Positions 26,101 to 37,284 of a stretch of 64,000 bases of DNA are shown here, in pieces. The stretch comes from Sipunculus nudus (Eukaryota; Annelida; Sipuncula; Golfingiida; Sipunculidae): positions 23,323,714 through 23,387,713 of the forward strand of contig CM049320.1 of NCBI GenBank assembly GCA_026874595.1. The letters are read 5' to 3'. Below the pieces are notes generated by a model. It searched no databases, was not told the origin of the DNA, and worked only from the letters and a program-made list of their open reading frames with translations. Each line of letters opens with the position of its first letter. Within the stretch, counting starts at the first letter, position 1. The translations under genes and the position numbers were made by a program.

Positions 26101-29100
26101 ATTTAAAAAGGGGTCAGAGGTCACCACACTTTGGAGGCACCTTGGTGACTTACCAAAACTTCTATGGATTTACATGAAACTCAATATACATATTTACCAA
26201 TACAATAGTTTCTCACCTGAATTTCCTTCTCATCAGAATTCATGCATATTTAATGAGGTTGAGGTCACTAGATTCAAAGATGGGCATGTAATGCATGTTT
26301 GTGGTGCTCTTGTTACTAGATGTTACATAGGTCTTCACATACCCCACACCTGTGGTTTTGTGTTAATAAAGGTGATGAACTGGTGAATAAAGGTAATGAT
26401 AATTTGGTCCCAGAACACAGGGTTAGACTTTTGATCATATTTCATACCTTGCAGCTGGCTAAGATTAAATTTCTTACCTGGCAGCTGGTTGATAAAATTC
26501 CACCTATCAAAATTTCTCATGCCCAAATTTAATCATTTGAACATAAAATTGTTTAAACTTGTTCCTGCAGAGAAATATTTTAAGCTATCCATTCATAAGG
26601 GTGCTTATAATAGATGTGTGACGAGGCTGTTCTTAATAGAATATTACTTAGTGAGTTATTTGGTCAGCCTGACATTAATTGTTGAGGATACAAGGAGCCA
26701 ATAGTGAAGTTAAGAAATCAGGAAAGTAAGTTTTCCATGTCAGGTTGAAAGAAGTGACACCAGTTGATAATCAATTTTTCTTTGATATTAAAAGAAAGTT
26801 TGACCCTCTGCCTGCTCTATAAGGAAAGTTTTCACCTGCCTGAAGGCCTTCATCACCTGCCCCAGGCAGACTGGGAAATATTAAATGTAAAATCTCTGAA
26901 AACAACAAGAATTGCATTGTTTGACACCTGCATGCCATGATTATGATATGGTTTGTGGGATATAAAAAAATGCTAGAGAAAGTAGCCAATCCGCTTACTG
27001 TGCTACCTGAATGTGGTTGACTCAGCTTGAAATTGGCTTAACATTGTTAACATTTTAATTCTGTCTTCTTCTTAAGGATTGCATTATCAACAGATATGTA
27101 ACAATTTCTCAGTCATTTTACACAATTTTCCTGAGTGCAAGATATATTGATTATTCAACTTGTATATAATAAATATATGTCAACACCGCCACCCCCACCC
27201 AACCGACAGAAAAAGTTTAAAAAATTTAGTCCTGAAGGCTATTTTTAGTGGGGAGGGGGGATGGATGTCACATTTGAGGCCAAACCTTGTACAATCTCTC
27301 CTTTCATCTGTATCTTTGTTTATTTATAATTTGATAAATCTCTACCTATACATATATTAATATTTGTATCCGCCAAAACGAAGTTTTGCGGATACTATGT
27401 TTTTGACCGGGTTCCGCCTCCGCGTTCGTTTCCGGAGAACTCCTCAAAAGACTACTGGACAGATTTTTCCGAAATTTACACAAATTTTCAGGTCACATGT
27501 GAACTGGTGCCTAACCAAGTGACCTTGACCTTTGACCTTTCCTCTCTGCCCAGTGTCTGTTTGTGCGTCTGTTTCAACACATAAACCCACATATCTCGGG
27601 AACTGTTTGACCAATCAGGAAAAAAATTTTTCACAAATGTAGCCCTGGGATAGCTTTATAACATACACAAAAAAGGTGGCGCCACCTGCAACCATGTTTG
27701 CACAGTGTCCATCTGTTCATCTGCCTTGCGTTAAAATCACTCATATCTCTGCAGTGGTTTGACTTATTCACCTAAAATTCGGCATGCGTATACATCCTAG
27801 ATAGCTTTCTTGATTTTATGACAGGTGGTGCCACCTACATTCACATTAACGCTGCAGACATCCAAGCTCATATCTTGGGGACCGTTTGACCGATCAGGAA
27901 AAATTTTTTACACAAATGTAGCCCTTGGATAGCTTTATAACATACACAAAAATGGTGGGGTCACCTGCAGCCATTTTTGCACTGCGTCCATCTGTTTGTC
28001 TGCCTTGGGTTAAAATCACTCATATCCAGTGGTTTGACCAAATTACCTGAAATTCGGCATGCGTATACATCCCGCAAAGCTTTCTTGATTTTATGACAGG
28101 TGGCGCCACCTACATTCACTTTCACGCTGCAGACATTATTGCTTATATCTCCGGACTCTTTTGACCAATCAGGAAAAAAAATTTACACAAATGCAGCCCT
28201 TGGATATCTTTATAACATACACAAAAATGGTGGCGCCACCTGCAGCCATTTTTGCACAGCGTCCATCTGTTTGTCTGCTGTGGGATAAAATCACTCGTAT
28301 CTCTGCAGTGGTTTGACTTTTCCACATAAAATTTTGCATGTGTATACATCTTGGATAGTTTCTCATTCAAATAACAGGTGGCGCCACCTACAATCATGTT
28401 TATGTGGCAGAGATCCATTCTAATATGTAACACATATCACTCTATTTCCCCTTGCCACTCAATCCATGCCTCACTTCACCTGTCCTTATCTGATTTTGGC
28501 GGATACACGTAGTCGCTTGTCGACTACCCGTATTCTAGTTTTACCAGTTATTGTTCACCAGATATTCTGATACAATTATCCCAGCTATCCCCTATAATTC
28601 AGCGTGTGTTTGTCATTTGTAGGATGGAGACAGGGGTGATGCAGGAAGTGGAGGAGAGAGTGGGGACGGAGGACAGGGTGATCAGGGTGACCAGAAGAGA
28701 ACCCCACGTCGCCGCCCATTCTACCCTCGCCCAAGATATTACTACTACTATGGCCCCGCACGGGGTCGGGGTGGTTACCGTGGAGGTTATAGAGGACCAC
28801 CACGCAGACCCCCACCAGATCAATCTGAAGAGGGCCAGGAGGTGAGATATTGATCCTTTAGGATCAGCTAACACATGTACCCTTTTTATTGAGTGATTAT
28901 ACACTGCAGTTGTTCCTGATCTCCACTTTTAACTGTTTTTTTTTTGTTTTTCTAGTTTCTTGTTGTTTCAGCACCAGGGCCAAGAATTGTAGCTTAGACT
29001 TGTGAGATCAGGTGTCTTGGGTTTAAAACATGTTGGATGCACAATGCCAAACTGTGCTCTCATTGGTCTGAGCCACAGTTCAAGGCCATGTGCCAGCCCT

Positions 29101-31769
29101 GGTGTTTAAACCTAGCAAAACTTCCTGAACTAAGCAGCGGTAAAAGAGCAAAGGAGATCTGGAGCGTCAGTAGTGTATAACAGCTCTGTAAGGAGTTTTC
29201 AGCCTTCCTGAAATGCTATTGGATTGTCATAGGTTCTTTGATATAAATTGAGTGTCAGTTATTGCCTTGGATTTAGTTCTCAGTTTCATTATTGTAAACA
29301 ATCCTAATAATTATATATATATACTGTCAGAAATGTATATCAGCTAAATATTTCTTCATAAAAGTTGCTAAGATGATCATTATAGCAAACCAGATATGTT
29401 TATGTGGACCAGGTAGTATACTTAACTTCTTGTGAATCATTGAGCTAACATCTGTTTAGGGATATAATGTTACTTCATTCCTAAAGGTGTCTATTCTCTA
29501 TTAGTATGTAAGGTATCAATCAAAGTGATCTCTCTTAGACGTATAACATTATCTGCCAAGATTCTGTTCAGAAACTTATCCTTACTGGACACAGTAGAAA
29601 TAAACTGATTGGGTGCAGTCAGTGGCGTGAAGGAAAATAGTTATATACATTGTCTTTGCTCTAACATAACAGTGTAAATTTGAGACTTCTGACAGTAATC
29701 TCTGTTAGGACATTACTTTGAAGAAAAAGAAAAACTTAGATAACGCTGGCATTTTTGCCTTCATCCATGTATAATTGTTCATCTTTACAGTTTGACCAGG
29801 GTTACCAACCACCAGTGAGGGGAAGAGGCAGAGGAGGGCGCAGGGCTTATTACCGCAGCTACTACCGCCCACGTCGCCCCTACAACCCCAACTACCAGCA
29901 GGAGGGCGGTGAAGAAGGTGCCATGGAAGGCGGAGAAGGTAGACCACCCCAGCGTCGCCGTCGTCCCTACCGTGCAAGGAGAGGAGGAGGAAGGAGACAG
30001 GAAGACGGAAATAGAGAGGGAGGAAAAGAGGAGGGAGGAAATGTAAGTGATAATGTTAGGTAGAGGGAGGAAGTATGTTATAATGTCAAGAGAAGGGAGG
30101 AGATGTCACTTATAATGTACAGAGGATGGAGAAAATGTAACTTGTGATGTAATGAGGAGGGAGGAAATGTATGTTATAATGTAAAGAGGAGGGAGGAAAT
30201 GTATGTTATAATGTAAAGAGGAGGGAGAAAATGTAAGTGATAATGTAAAGGGGAGGGAGGAAAAATCAGTTATAATGTAAAGAGGAAGGAAAATCAATTA
30301 TAATGTAGAGAGGAGGAGGAAATGTCAGCAATAAAGTAGATGGGAGGGAGGAAATGTTAGTTATAATGTAAAGAGGAGGGTGGAAATGTCAGTTATAATG
30401 TAAAAAGGAGGGAGGAAATGACAGTTATAATGTAAAAAGGAATGAGGAAATGACAGTTATAATGTAAAAAGGAATGAGGAAATGACAGTTATAATGTAAA
30501 AAGGAATGAGGAAAATGACAGTTATAATGTAAAGAGGAGGGAGGAAATGTCAGTTATAATGTAAAGAGGAGGGAGGAAATGTCAGTTATAATGTAAAGAG
30601 AATGGAGGAAATGTAAGTTATGAAGTTAAGGGGGGAAATGTAAGCAATGACGTTCAGATGGTGGAAGTAATATTGTTAATTGGAGAGAGGAAATGTAAGT
30701 TATAATGTAAAGAGGAGGGAGGAAATGTCAGTTATAATGTAAAAAGGAGGGAGGAAATGACAGTTATAATGTAAAAAGGAATGAGGAAATGACAGTTATA
30801 ATGTAAAAAGGAATGAGGAAATGACAGTTATAATGTAAAAAGGAATTAGATAATGACAGTTATAATGTAAAGAGGAGGGAGGAAATGACAGTTATAATGT
30901 AAAAAGGAATGAGGAAATGTCAGTTATAATGTAAAGAGGAATGAGGAAATGACAGATATAATGTAAAGAGGAGGGAGGAAATGACAGTTATAATGTAAAA
31001 AGGAATGAGGAAATGTCAGTTATAATGTAAAGAGGAATGAAGAAATGACATTATAATGTAAAGAGGATGGAGGAAATGTAAGTTATGATGTTAAGGGGGG
31101 AAATGTAAGCTATGACGTACAGATGGTGGAAGTAATATTGTTAATTGGAGGGAGGAAATGTAAGTTATAATGTAAAGAGGGGGAGGAAATATAATTAAGA
31201 GTAGTATTGTAAAGAAGTTAATATTTTTTAAGTAAAAGAGGAGGGAGGAAATTTGGTATATATGTTGCAGATAAAAAGTTATGAAGAGTACTTGTGTAAA
31301 GAATATAAAGACAAGTCAGGAAATCCAGTTTTATAAGATCAGTAATATAAAGAGGGAAGAAATGCAAGTTGTTCTAAAGTTATAAATTATCAAAAGTGAG
31401 GGAATGGAATTTATCAGGGTCAGGATACACTTTAAGGAACACAAGAGAGGTATATGATAATTCAAAGGTAACAAATTCATATTGTGAATAGAAAAAGACC
31501 ATCAATTGTAGCATAAGATTCTCTGTATGTTTTCATGGTTTGCTATGATTTGAAGGTCAAAGTAAACCACCTGCAAACTTTTCTGGCAGCGTTTGTTTGA
31601 TAGTGGTGTTGATTCATTTGAAAATTCCTGAGTGAAGGCTGGCTGGACTATTCACTGTTTAATTGTTAAAATTTACTGATTTCAGAGTGAAGGCGGTGAG
31701 GGAGGAGAGAAGACTTCTGATCCGGCCCCAGCACCAGCAGGGGATCAAAACGCCGGCAGCAGCGATTAG
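20045..31769 (+). CDS. YBX1: Y-box (cold-shock domain) RNA-binding protein, seven coding exons
   Basis: Exons 20045-20105, 20320-20383, 23427-23460, 25314-25532, 28623-28841, 29791-30042 and 31686-31769 join in frame to 310 residues, close to the vertebrate length of about 324. Y-box proteins coat mRNA in the cytoplasm, regulate translation and stability, and also bind Y-box DNA and splicing targets. The cold-shock domain spans about residues 19-95, with RNP1 GYGFIN (36-41) and RNP2 DVFVHQ (48-53). Then come alternating basic, aromatic, Arg/Gly-rich islands ([46 protein letters not shown]) and acidic Glu/Gly stretches, and a short Ala/Pro tail. The N-terminus before the domain is only 18 residues, shorter than in vertebrates. 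The ATG at 20045 (AGCCATGTCC) is the first in the exon. All junctions are GT..AG. The symbol denotes the family; YBX1, YBX2 and YBX3 cannot be separated here. Confidence 0.95.
20320..20383 (+). CDS. YBX1: Y-box gene exon 2 (start of cold-shock domain)
   Basis: Acceptor ATCTTACAG, donor AATAG|GTAAGAA, phase 2. Encodes [20 protein letters not shown] with RNP1. Confidence 0.95.
21076..21957. repeat. Inverted repeat in Y-box intron 2
   Basis: The sequence at about 21076-21135 (CACCTTTGTCAGCTCACACC, then CATACAAACTCACTC) is the near-complement of about 21893-21957 (GAGTTTGTATGG, then AAGCTGACAAAGGTGTAAG). Further GTGAGTTGGTATGG units occur at 21350-21385 and 21795-21870. About 760 bp separate the main arms. 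Confidence 0.7.
22833..22960 (+). repeat. Hairpin-headed repeat, copy 1
   Basis: Begins ATTGCCCTCATAGGCGTTGC with a GCCCTC/GAGGGC hairpin, then a CACATGACCAGATTCATCCT block and CAATCTTACACATGGT. Almost identical to 23887-24014 in the next intron. Confidence 0.8.
23427..23460 (+). CDS. YBX1: Y-box gene exon 3 (34-nt micro-exon)
   Basis: Acceptor TTCATTTCAG, donor CATCAG|GTAGGA, phase 0 out. Encodes [11 protein letters not shown] with RNP2. Loss of this exon would shift the frame and destroy the domain. Confidence 0.95.
23887..24014 (+). repeat. Hairpin-headed repeat, copy 2
   Basis: Direct copy of 22833-22960, 1054 bp away on the far side of micro-exon 3. Confidence 0.8.
25314..25532 (+). 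CDS. YBX1: Y-box gene exon 4 (rest of cold-shock domain)
   Basis: 73 codons, phase 0 at both ends, acceptor TTAATTTTCAG, donor ATCGAG|GTAAAA. Carries [20 protein letters not shown] and the first basic island. An ATG upstream at 25263 is intronic. Confidence 0.95.
25533..27368 (+). other. Y-box gene intron 4, part before the Helitron-like element
   Basis: AT-rich sequence without exons or strong repeats. ORFs of 60-119 codons are scattered and show no conserved motif. Confidence 0.5.
27369..28538 (+). mobile_element. Non-autonomous Helitron-like element
   Basis: Starts with TC after an A (27368) and ends in CTAG followed by T (28539), as Helitrons do when they insert between A and T. A perfect 7-bp hairpin (GTAGTCG, loop CTTGT, CGACTAC, 28509-28527) lies 7 nt before CTAG. 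The 5' end forms its own hairpin, GTATCCGCCAAAAC/GTTTTGCGGATAC. The body has three or four subrepeats of about 140-280 bp, each carrying GGTGGCGCCACC or a near copy (27675, 27826, 28099, 28229, 28377). No helicase or Rep ORF. Length 1170 bp. Related 5' ends occur near 33053 and 34980. Confidence 0.65.
28623..28841 (+). CDS. YBX1: Y-box gene exon 5
   Basis: 73 codons, phase 0 both ends; acceptor CATTTGTAG, donor CAGGAG|GTGAGA. Encodes a Gly/Asp-rich acidic stretch, then an Arg/Tyr/Gly-rich island with five tyrosines in a row. It begins only 84 bp after the Helitron-like element ends. Confidence 0.95.
28842..29790 (+). other. Y-box gene intron 5
   Basis: 949 bp, AT-rich; no repeat or ORF worth calling. 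Confidence 0.6.
29791..30042 (+). CDS. YBX1: Y-box gene exon 6
   Basis: 84 codons, phase 0 both ends; acceptor ATCTTTACAG, donor GGAAAT|GTAAGTGA. Two Arg-rich islands alternate with Glu/Gly stretches. The last 33 bases are purine-only repeats of GAGGGAGGAAA, and the minisatellite that follows shares this sequence. Confidence 0.95.
30026..31190 (+). repeat. 32-bp minisatellite seeded at the exon 6 splice donor, about 36 copies
   Basis: The unit runs GAGGAAATGTCAGTTATAAT then GTAAAGAGGAGG, 32 bp. The first unit is the exon 6 end plus its donor (GAGGGAGGAAAT|GTAAGTGATAATGT). At least seven later units keep GGAAATGTAAG or GAAAATGTAAG (about 30233, 30608, 30641, 30696, 31076, 31106, 31158); most others read GTCAGT or GACAGT. 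A block at about 30608-30715 is repeated at about 31076-31180, showing a higher-order duplication. Confidence 0.9.
31686..31769 (+). CDS. YBX1: Y-box gene exon 7 (last coding exon)
   Basis: 27 codons plus TAG (31767-31769); acceptor TGATTTCAG. Encodes a Glu/Gly stretch followed by an Ala/Pro-rich tail ending AGSSD. Confidence 0.93.
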   Translation, partial: SEGGEGGEKTSDPAPAPAGDQNAGSSD

Positions 31770-32300
31770 GCCATCGTAATGCCCTTCAACACCATCAGAG
31801 GTCACCATGCGTAGTTTATAGACCCAACCAGCTGGCTTTATACTATACAGCAGTACTCGTAAAGATCAGACAGCATAATGAGATCAAAAAGAGTACCCCA
31901 GACCTTTTGACAACCTTCAGAACATCGATTTTTGGATAAATTAAACAAAACATGGCCGCACAAGTTTAGTGACACCAAGAGCAGGGCTTGTGACAGCCTC
32001 CTAAACCAGTTCAGTATCATGACCGTATCAAACAAGTGCTCAGTGCTTGATGGTAAATCGTTAAAATCTATCAGGGGAACTTTGAATGGATGCTTTTTTT
32101 GCATTTCATAACAACATCGGCGTTTTCCATTGAGTTTTTGTACAGTTTGGACTTTGAAAATGTACGCCCAGTGATGTTTTATTTGGAAGAGTATGTTCAC
32201 TTTCTTATTATAGAGTGCTTGTGTTTAACATCTTGGTTTGAGGATATATTTGTTCTGTTGTATGCCAAAAATAAAATGGCTGTTTCTTTGTTAACACCTA
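31770..32300 (+). other. Y-box gene 3'UTR
   Basis: Begins after the stop. A poly(A) signal AATAAA lies at 32270-32275, so the transcript probably ends near 32290. A second AATAAA near 32545 could give a longer form. ORFs on both strands here have no family resemblance. Confidence 0.6.
32270..32275 (+). terminator. Poly(A) signal AATAAA of the Y-box gene
   Basis: The first canonical hexamer downstream of the stop, 501 bp into the 3'UTR. Confidence 0.6.
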
Positions 32301-33050
32301 GAGGCAACAGAGGTTGATATAAGATTAAGAAAAAAATCGTCGATTCACAAATGTATGGTCCATCATCCTGAGAAGGTCTGTGATGTCAAGTAAGAAGAGT
32401 TTCTCGAACGAATTCTGTGTTTTGATTTCAGGAAGAGCGTAAAAGAAAGAGCAGGACTTGGCTATGCATTTTGGAAATCACAAACAGGCAGCTCATATAT
32501 CTTTTCAAAGAACAAACAACAAAAGCGTAAAACTAAAAAATGAAATAAAAAAAACTAGGAAACTGAACTTGTTTTTACCCTTTTGTGTGTTGTGTAGTGA
32601 TCTGAAGTTTGGTGTGATGAGCATTTATCTGGTGTATGTGAGAAGTGATGAAAGCATGCAAGTTTGCATTCTGATTTAACTGATCGGGCCTATTTGAGCT
32701 GGGACACAAGTGGCCCTTCAGTATCCATCTATACTATCAAGATTCTGTAAACCACAGGAAATTTTAACCCATGAATACCCATTTCCTACAGCCCAGGGTT
32801 GGTTTAGGGGTGAGAGAATCCACCATCCCCCCCCCCCCCCCCATTTTTAAGGATCCATTCCCTGGGCAAGTTCCCCCTCCTAAACTGAAGATGTTTCCCT
32901 TTTACTGTATATTGGTATCCATCACAAGAAATGAAGGTCTCTCAAAAAGAGTAGCTGCCAATGCGTTTTTAGCACATTATTTATAGTCTGATATTATGTG
33001 CAGGGGTATGTATCGGTATGCTTCATTGGGTTTGGTTCAGAAAAAGTTTG
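32300..33050. other. Intergenic, no gene seen
   Basis: AT-rich; includes a poly-C run at about 32824-32841. No coding evidence. Confidence 0.4.
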
Positions 33051-33052
33051 TA

Positions 33053-34165
33053 TCCCAAAACAAAGTTTGGATACTATGGTTTAAGCACGGTCATGCCACT
33101 GCCTTGGAGATTTTGTTTGGACGCGATTACTTTACCAAACTTGACATGTGCATAGATATGGGTGAGAGGACAAAGCCTATTTAAAATAGGGTCATGACCT
33201 TTACTATGAGAGTGACTGACCTTGAATAGGTCCATTTTGGGGAAAAATCACACAAATTCCTAAATATCTTGAGAAATCTTGCATGGATTGATTCAAAAAT
33301 AAACTTGACCAACAATCTTGGATATTGATGTCATGTACCGGAAACTGGTGGCGCCATCTGTTATCCTTTTCTTGTTTTTGTGCCATTTAATACCCCCATA
33401 ATTGCCACTTGACAGTACTGTGAGCATTATAATTCAAAAACTAATGGACAGAGAGTGGCCTTGACTATGAATATTGCCATACATGGTGAAAATCACACCA
33501 AATCATAAATATCTCAATGAGGGATGCATGGATTGGTCCAAAAACACATTGACCGAAGATCTTGGATAGCTTTGTCTTCTGTGGAAGACAGGTGGCGACA
33601 CCTGTCCTTTTCTTGTTTTCGCGCATTTTAATACCCCATCATTGCCACTTGACTATACTGTGAACATTATAAGTCTAAAACTAATGGACAGATTGGGCTG
33701 AATTTGTTCGTGTCCATTGATCTTGGATACCTCCATCTTGTATTCAAGACTGGTGGAGCTATCTGCAATCGTAATTGTATGGCGTCTATCTGTACTTCGG
33801 TCAAAATTGCTCATATCTCCGGAGTGGTTCAGGGTATAGGTCTGAAATTTGGCATGTCCATCCATCTTGGAAAGTTTTCTTATAAACTAGACAGGTGGCG
33901 CCACCTACCTTCTCTTTTTGTAGAATAAATTAATGCCCTTTTCTGAGGAGTGGTTTGCCCTATTGGCCTGAAAATGTGCATATCCATAGATCTTGGACTT
34001 CTCCATCTTTCAAGACTGGTGTTGCCATCTGCAATAGTTTTGGCGTGGCGTCCATCTGTACATGTGCTTCAAGTGGTTCAAGGTATTGGTCTTAAATTTG
34101 GCACATCTATCCATTTTGGAAAATTTTCTTGTAGACCTATATTCCCGTTTTCCCTAAAATAAATT
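33053..34165 (+). mobile_element. Degraded Helitron-like relative
   Basis: Starts with a hairpin like that at 27366 (GTATCCCAAAACAAAG then TTTGGATAC) and carries ~245-bp subrepeats with GGTGGCGCCA variants at about 33347, 33590 and 33894. Each subrepeat includes TCTTGGATA and GCCACTTGAC-type phrases. No clean 3' end was found. Confidence 0.45.
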
Positions 34166-34979
34166 AGTGCTTATTTCTGAAGAGAGATTCAACATATTGG
34201 CCCCCATATTTGGTGAAAAATATTGTTTCTCACGTTGATAGATAGGAGAAACCATATGGTCGCTTGCCAAGTGTAAGTATATACTGCTGAAGATGGGGGG
34301 CCTATTCTTAAAGGGGTGGAAAGGGGGGGGGGGGTTATTGTCTGGGGATACTATGGCACCTGTAGTGCCAAGAAATATCTAGTTTTCAGTAGTTTTTGGA
34401 CTGATGATCGGTTTACAGAAAAAGAGTATCGCTCTTGTATTGCCATAATCGATAACAGAGTGTTTCACAAAGGCTAGGCTTGATAGTAAGGGATATTAAT
34501 CTTTCATAATATTTATGCAAAAAACACTTTAGAACAATGTGTTTACTAATAGATCCACACCTTGTTTACTATAAACACATGCAGGCTATAGAGTTATTAT
34601 ATATATTAGCAAATATTAGGCTTCAATGTCAATTGAGAGGTTGGCAGCTCTGTGTTTGAAAAGAAATTTTATACTCTGAGAGGTCAACCAGTTGTTACTG
34701 ATGATTAATTATGAATGGAAACTGATTCTCAATAGTTCTCAAAAAGCAACTAATAATCGTCGGTTGCTTATATGCCGTCAGTTATGGATTGTGATCAAGG
34801 AAGCAACTCCCAACACTAATTTTACAGTACTTGCTCATTAGGATTTTCAGGGCATTATTGACACAACATTTGGTACCATTGATATTCCGTTGACTTTTAT
34901 GTATGGCTGGCTACAATCCTAGTAGTAAGGAACAACTTGGATCATGGAAACACTGCCCCATATAATTGTATCGATCAAA

Positions 34980-35130
34980 AAGTTTTGCGGATACTATGTT
35001 TCTGTCAGGGTTCCGCCCCCACTGCCGCGTTCGTTTCCGGATGACTCCTCTGAGACCACTGGACCTTTTTTTCCTAAAGTTGACCCCATTATCGGGTCAC
35101 ATGTTAACTGGTGCCTATCCTCTGACCTTT
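34980..35130 (+). mobile_element. Fragment of Helitron-like 5' end
   Basis: Matches the left 120 bp or so of the 27369 element (AGTTTTGCGGATACTATGTT, then CGTTCGTTTCCGGA and ACTCCTC). The extreme 5' bases are missing. Confidence 0.55.
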
Positions 35131-35456
35131 CCAGAGGTGGATTTTCAGCATATAACGGGAAGAAAACTTTAAATTATAGAACTGCATGAATCCAGAATAA
35201 CAACTACAGGTTTTTCATTTACAACTGCACAAACAGGGGTCATCTACAGGGTAAAAAATAACCAGCATGCCATTAACCAGAAGCAATTAAAATTAGGCAT
35301 CACCAAAACGTAGTTCTGGGAATAGTATTTTTAAGAAAAATGCCATTCAAATAATCCTCAATCCATTCCCCATTCTCTAAAAAACAATGACATTAAAAAA
35401 CTAAAGCCTTAATATTTTGGACTTTTAAAGAAAAACCTGGAATAGGTATTTTTCTT

Positions 35457-35665
35457 TTGGAAGGGGGGGGGGGGAGGGCCTTTAAAGGACCAGTGGCGCC
35501 AACAAAAGTTAATTTTACATTTGGTTACATGATCAGTATGTTTGTAAAATTTCATGACGACAGCTGCAATGAATGGTTAATGAGATATTCGGCAAGAGAC
35601 GGTGGACGGATGATGAAAAGAGAAACTGAAAAAAATGCAAAATTGTAGGTGGCGCCACCAGTCTT
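35457..35665. repeat. GGTGGCGCCACC-bearing repeat with G-run
   Basis: A G-run at 35463-35474, an AGTGGCGCCAAC variant near 35490 and a perfect GGTGGCGCCACC at 35648-35659, with AAAAATGCAAAATTGTA immediately before it as in the left-edge repeat. Confidence 0.5.
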
Positions 35666-36345
35666 GCATTGCCCTTGAAACCCTTTAATAATAATAACTA
35701 CGCCAACTTATATGCAAGTCCTTGCATCTGTTCCCGAGAAATCAAACCATTTATATGTAGTCTACAATCAATAGACCACCTCTGCCGTGCTCACACGTGT
35801 TTGTGGTATAGGGGCATTATACGGAGCTGATCTTCAGGGAGCTAAAATAACCAGTCTATCCACAATTTTAAGCAGACAAAAATGTGGGTTCAATGTCTAA
35901 AAGACACTCAACTAGTAAACCTATATTTTTATTTTTAGGAAGTTTCACATTCTGCTTGTGAACTCACATTTACTTTGTGCAAAGTTAACCCAGTTATGGT
36001 ATTTTTGTCAGTTCCATCGCGTAATACGTCCAGAAAAATAAGTCAAGAAGTGACACTTATTTTTAATGCATAATTCTGACTTATAAAACATATCACATAG
36101 TATATTATATAGTAGAAGCCTATTAGGCGCTGAACCCAATTTTTTGTGAGACAGTGTGAGTTCACTTGTTCTAGCTGATCTATGTATGTTTTTGATGAAC
36201 CCACATTTGGTATATTTGTCAATGACGTCTCGTACAAATATCACGTCAAGAAGAATAAATAAAATTTGCGCTTAATTTTACTATATAACTTAGACAATTT
36301 ATAAAATATTAATATATTATTTATATTAAAGTATAGTAGAAGGCT
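35666..36345. other. Intergenic, no gene seen
   Basis: AT-rich; two partial copies of a GAACTCACATTTnnTTTG-type phrase in opposite orientations suggest an old repeat, but nothing firmer. Confidence 0.35.
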
Positions 36346-36349
36346 ATTA

Positions 36350-36996
36350 CACTCTTAGAACAGATTGGTCAAATATTTTACCAATTTGTTTGGTTGGGAT
36401 GATATTGGTAGATTTAACCAACACATTGGTTATTTCAACCAACTCTTTAGTCAAGCACTAACTAAAACGATTTGTCATTTTGACCAATTCTTATTGGTCG
36501 ACCATTTTGTTGCATATATTTAACCAATTTTATTGGTTCAGTTAAAAGTTGGTTGATGCCATTTTATAAAAATATTGGTTATTTTTTTCCAATTGATCGG
36601 TCAAGCACTGACCAAACAGATTGGTCAGTTTTACATCAGACATAAAAGTGCTCCTGATCAGTTGCAAGTGAAGCAAGGTGAACTGGCTGAGCAGCAAAAC
36701 GTCTGACCTGTATGCGAGCGGACACAGGTTCAGTTCTACGATCGGGCGGAATTTGTTTCCCCCTTGAAACCCACAATAAAACAACCCTAATCTGAACAAA
36801 GGCTTGTAACAAGACTTCTAACCAATCCGGAGAATAAAACAAAGTGAAAGTAGCGGTGCACCCACTGGTCTAACCAACTGGAATTGATTGATATGACCAA
36901 TTTAAAAAAAGATTGGTTGCTGTGACCATGAGATTGGTTGGACACATATCTACTAACTAAATTAGTTTAAAACAACTAATTAATTGGTCATTTCAA

Positions 36997-37002
<6 letters not shown>
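36350..37002. mobile_element. CCAAT/ATTGG-rich MITE
   Basis: At least 15 ATTGG or CCAAT words, mostly as ATTGGTTA or AACCAAT, fill both flanks of the element. It starts near ACTCTTAGAACAGATTGGTC and ends in TTTCAACCAATA at a (TA)n array. The centre (36655-36745) looks like a different insertion. Confidence 0.45.
36655..36745 (+). mobile_element. Possible tRNA-derived SINE head
   Basis: A-box-like TGGCTGAGCAGC followed about 48 nt later by B-box-like GGTTCAGTTCTAC, the spacing of a pol III promoter. No poly-A tail or target duplication was identified. Confidence 0.3.
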
Positions 37003-37054
<52 letters not shown>

Positions 37055-37284
37055 TACTGAACACAAAGTTCCTAAAATTGAATATGTGGGTACAGTTGCT
37101 GTTTTAGCCCCCTGAAGGTCAGCCCCGTATTATGTACCTATATATACTGTGTTTGTGCGGCATAATCGAGAAAATACATTACACCAAGATATCTTTTCAG
37201 ATCCCCAGTGTGACCTCATCAGGGCCTTCCGTGGTGTGACACTGGAGCTGTCTGCGTTTAGCGACAGTGATGTCGAGTCCATAA

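Noticed and set aside
31838-32317. ORFs of 75 and 120 codons on both strands after the Y-box stop
   Set aside because: They lie in the 3'UTR, overlap each other and match no family I know.
34393-34420. CTGATGATCGG with GAAAAAG downstream
   Set aside because: No helix II can form between the core elements.
37195-37230. Minus-strand CTGATGA with a 4-bp stem GGTC/GATC and GAAA, hammerhead-like
   Set aside because: An extra U sits before GAA, the position before helix I would be G, and no helix I partner exists.
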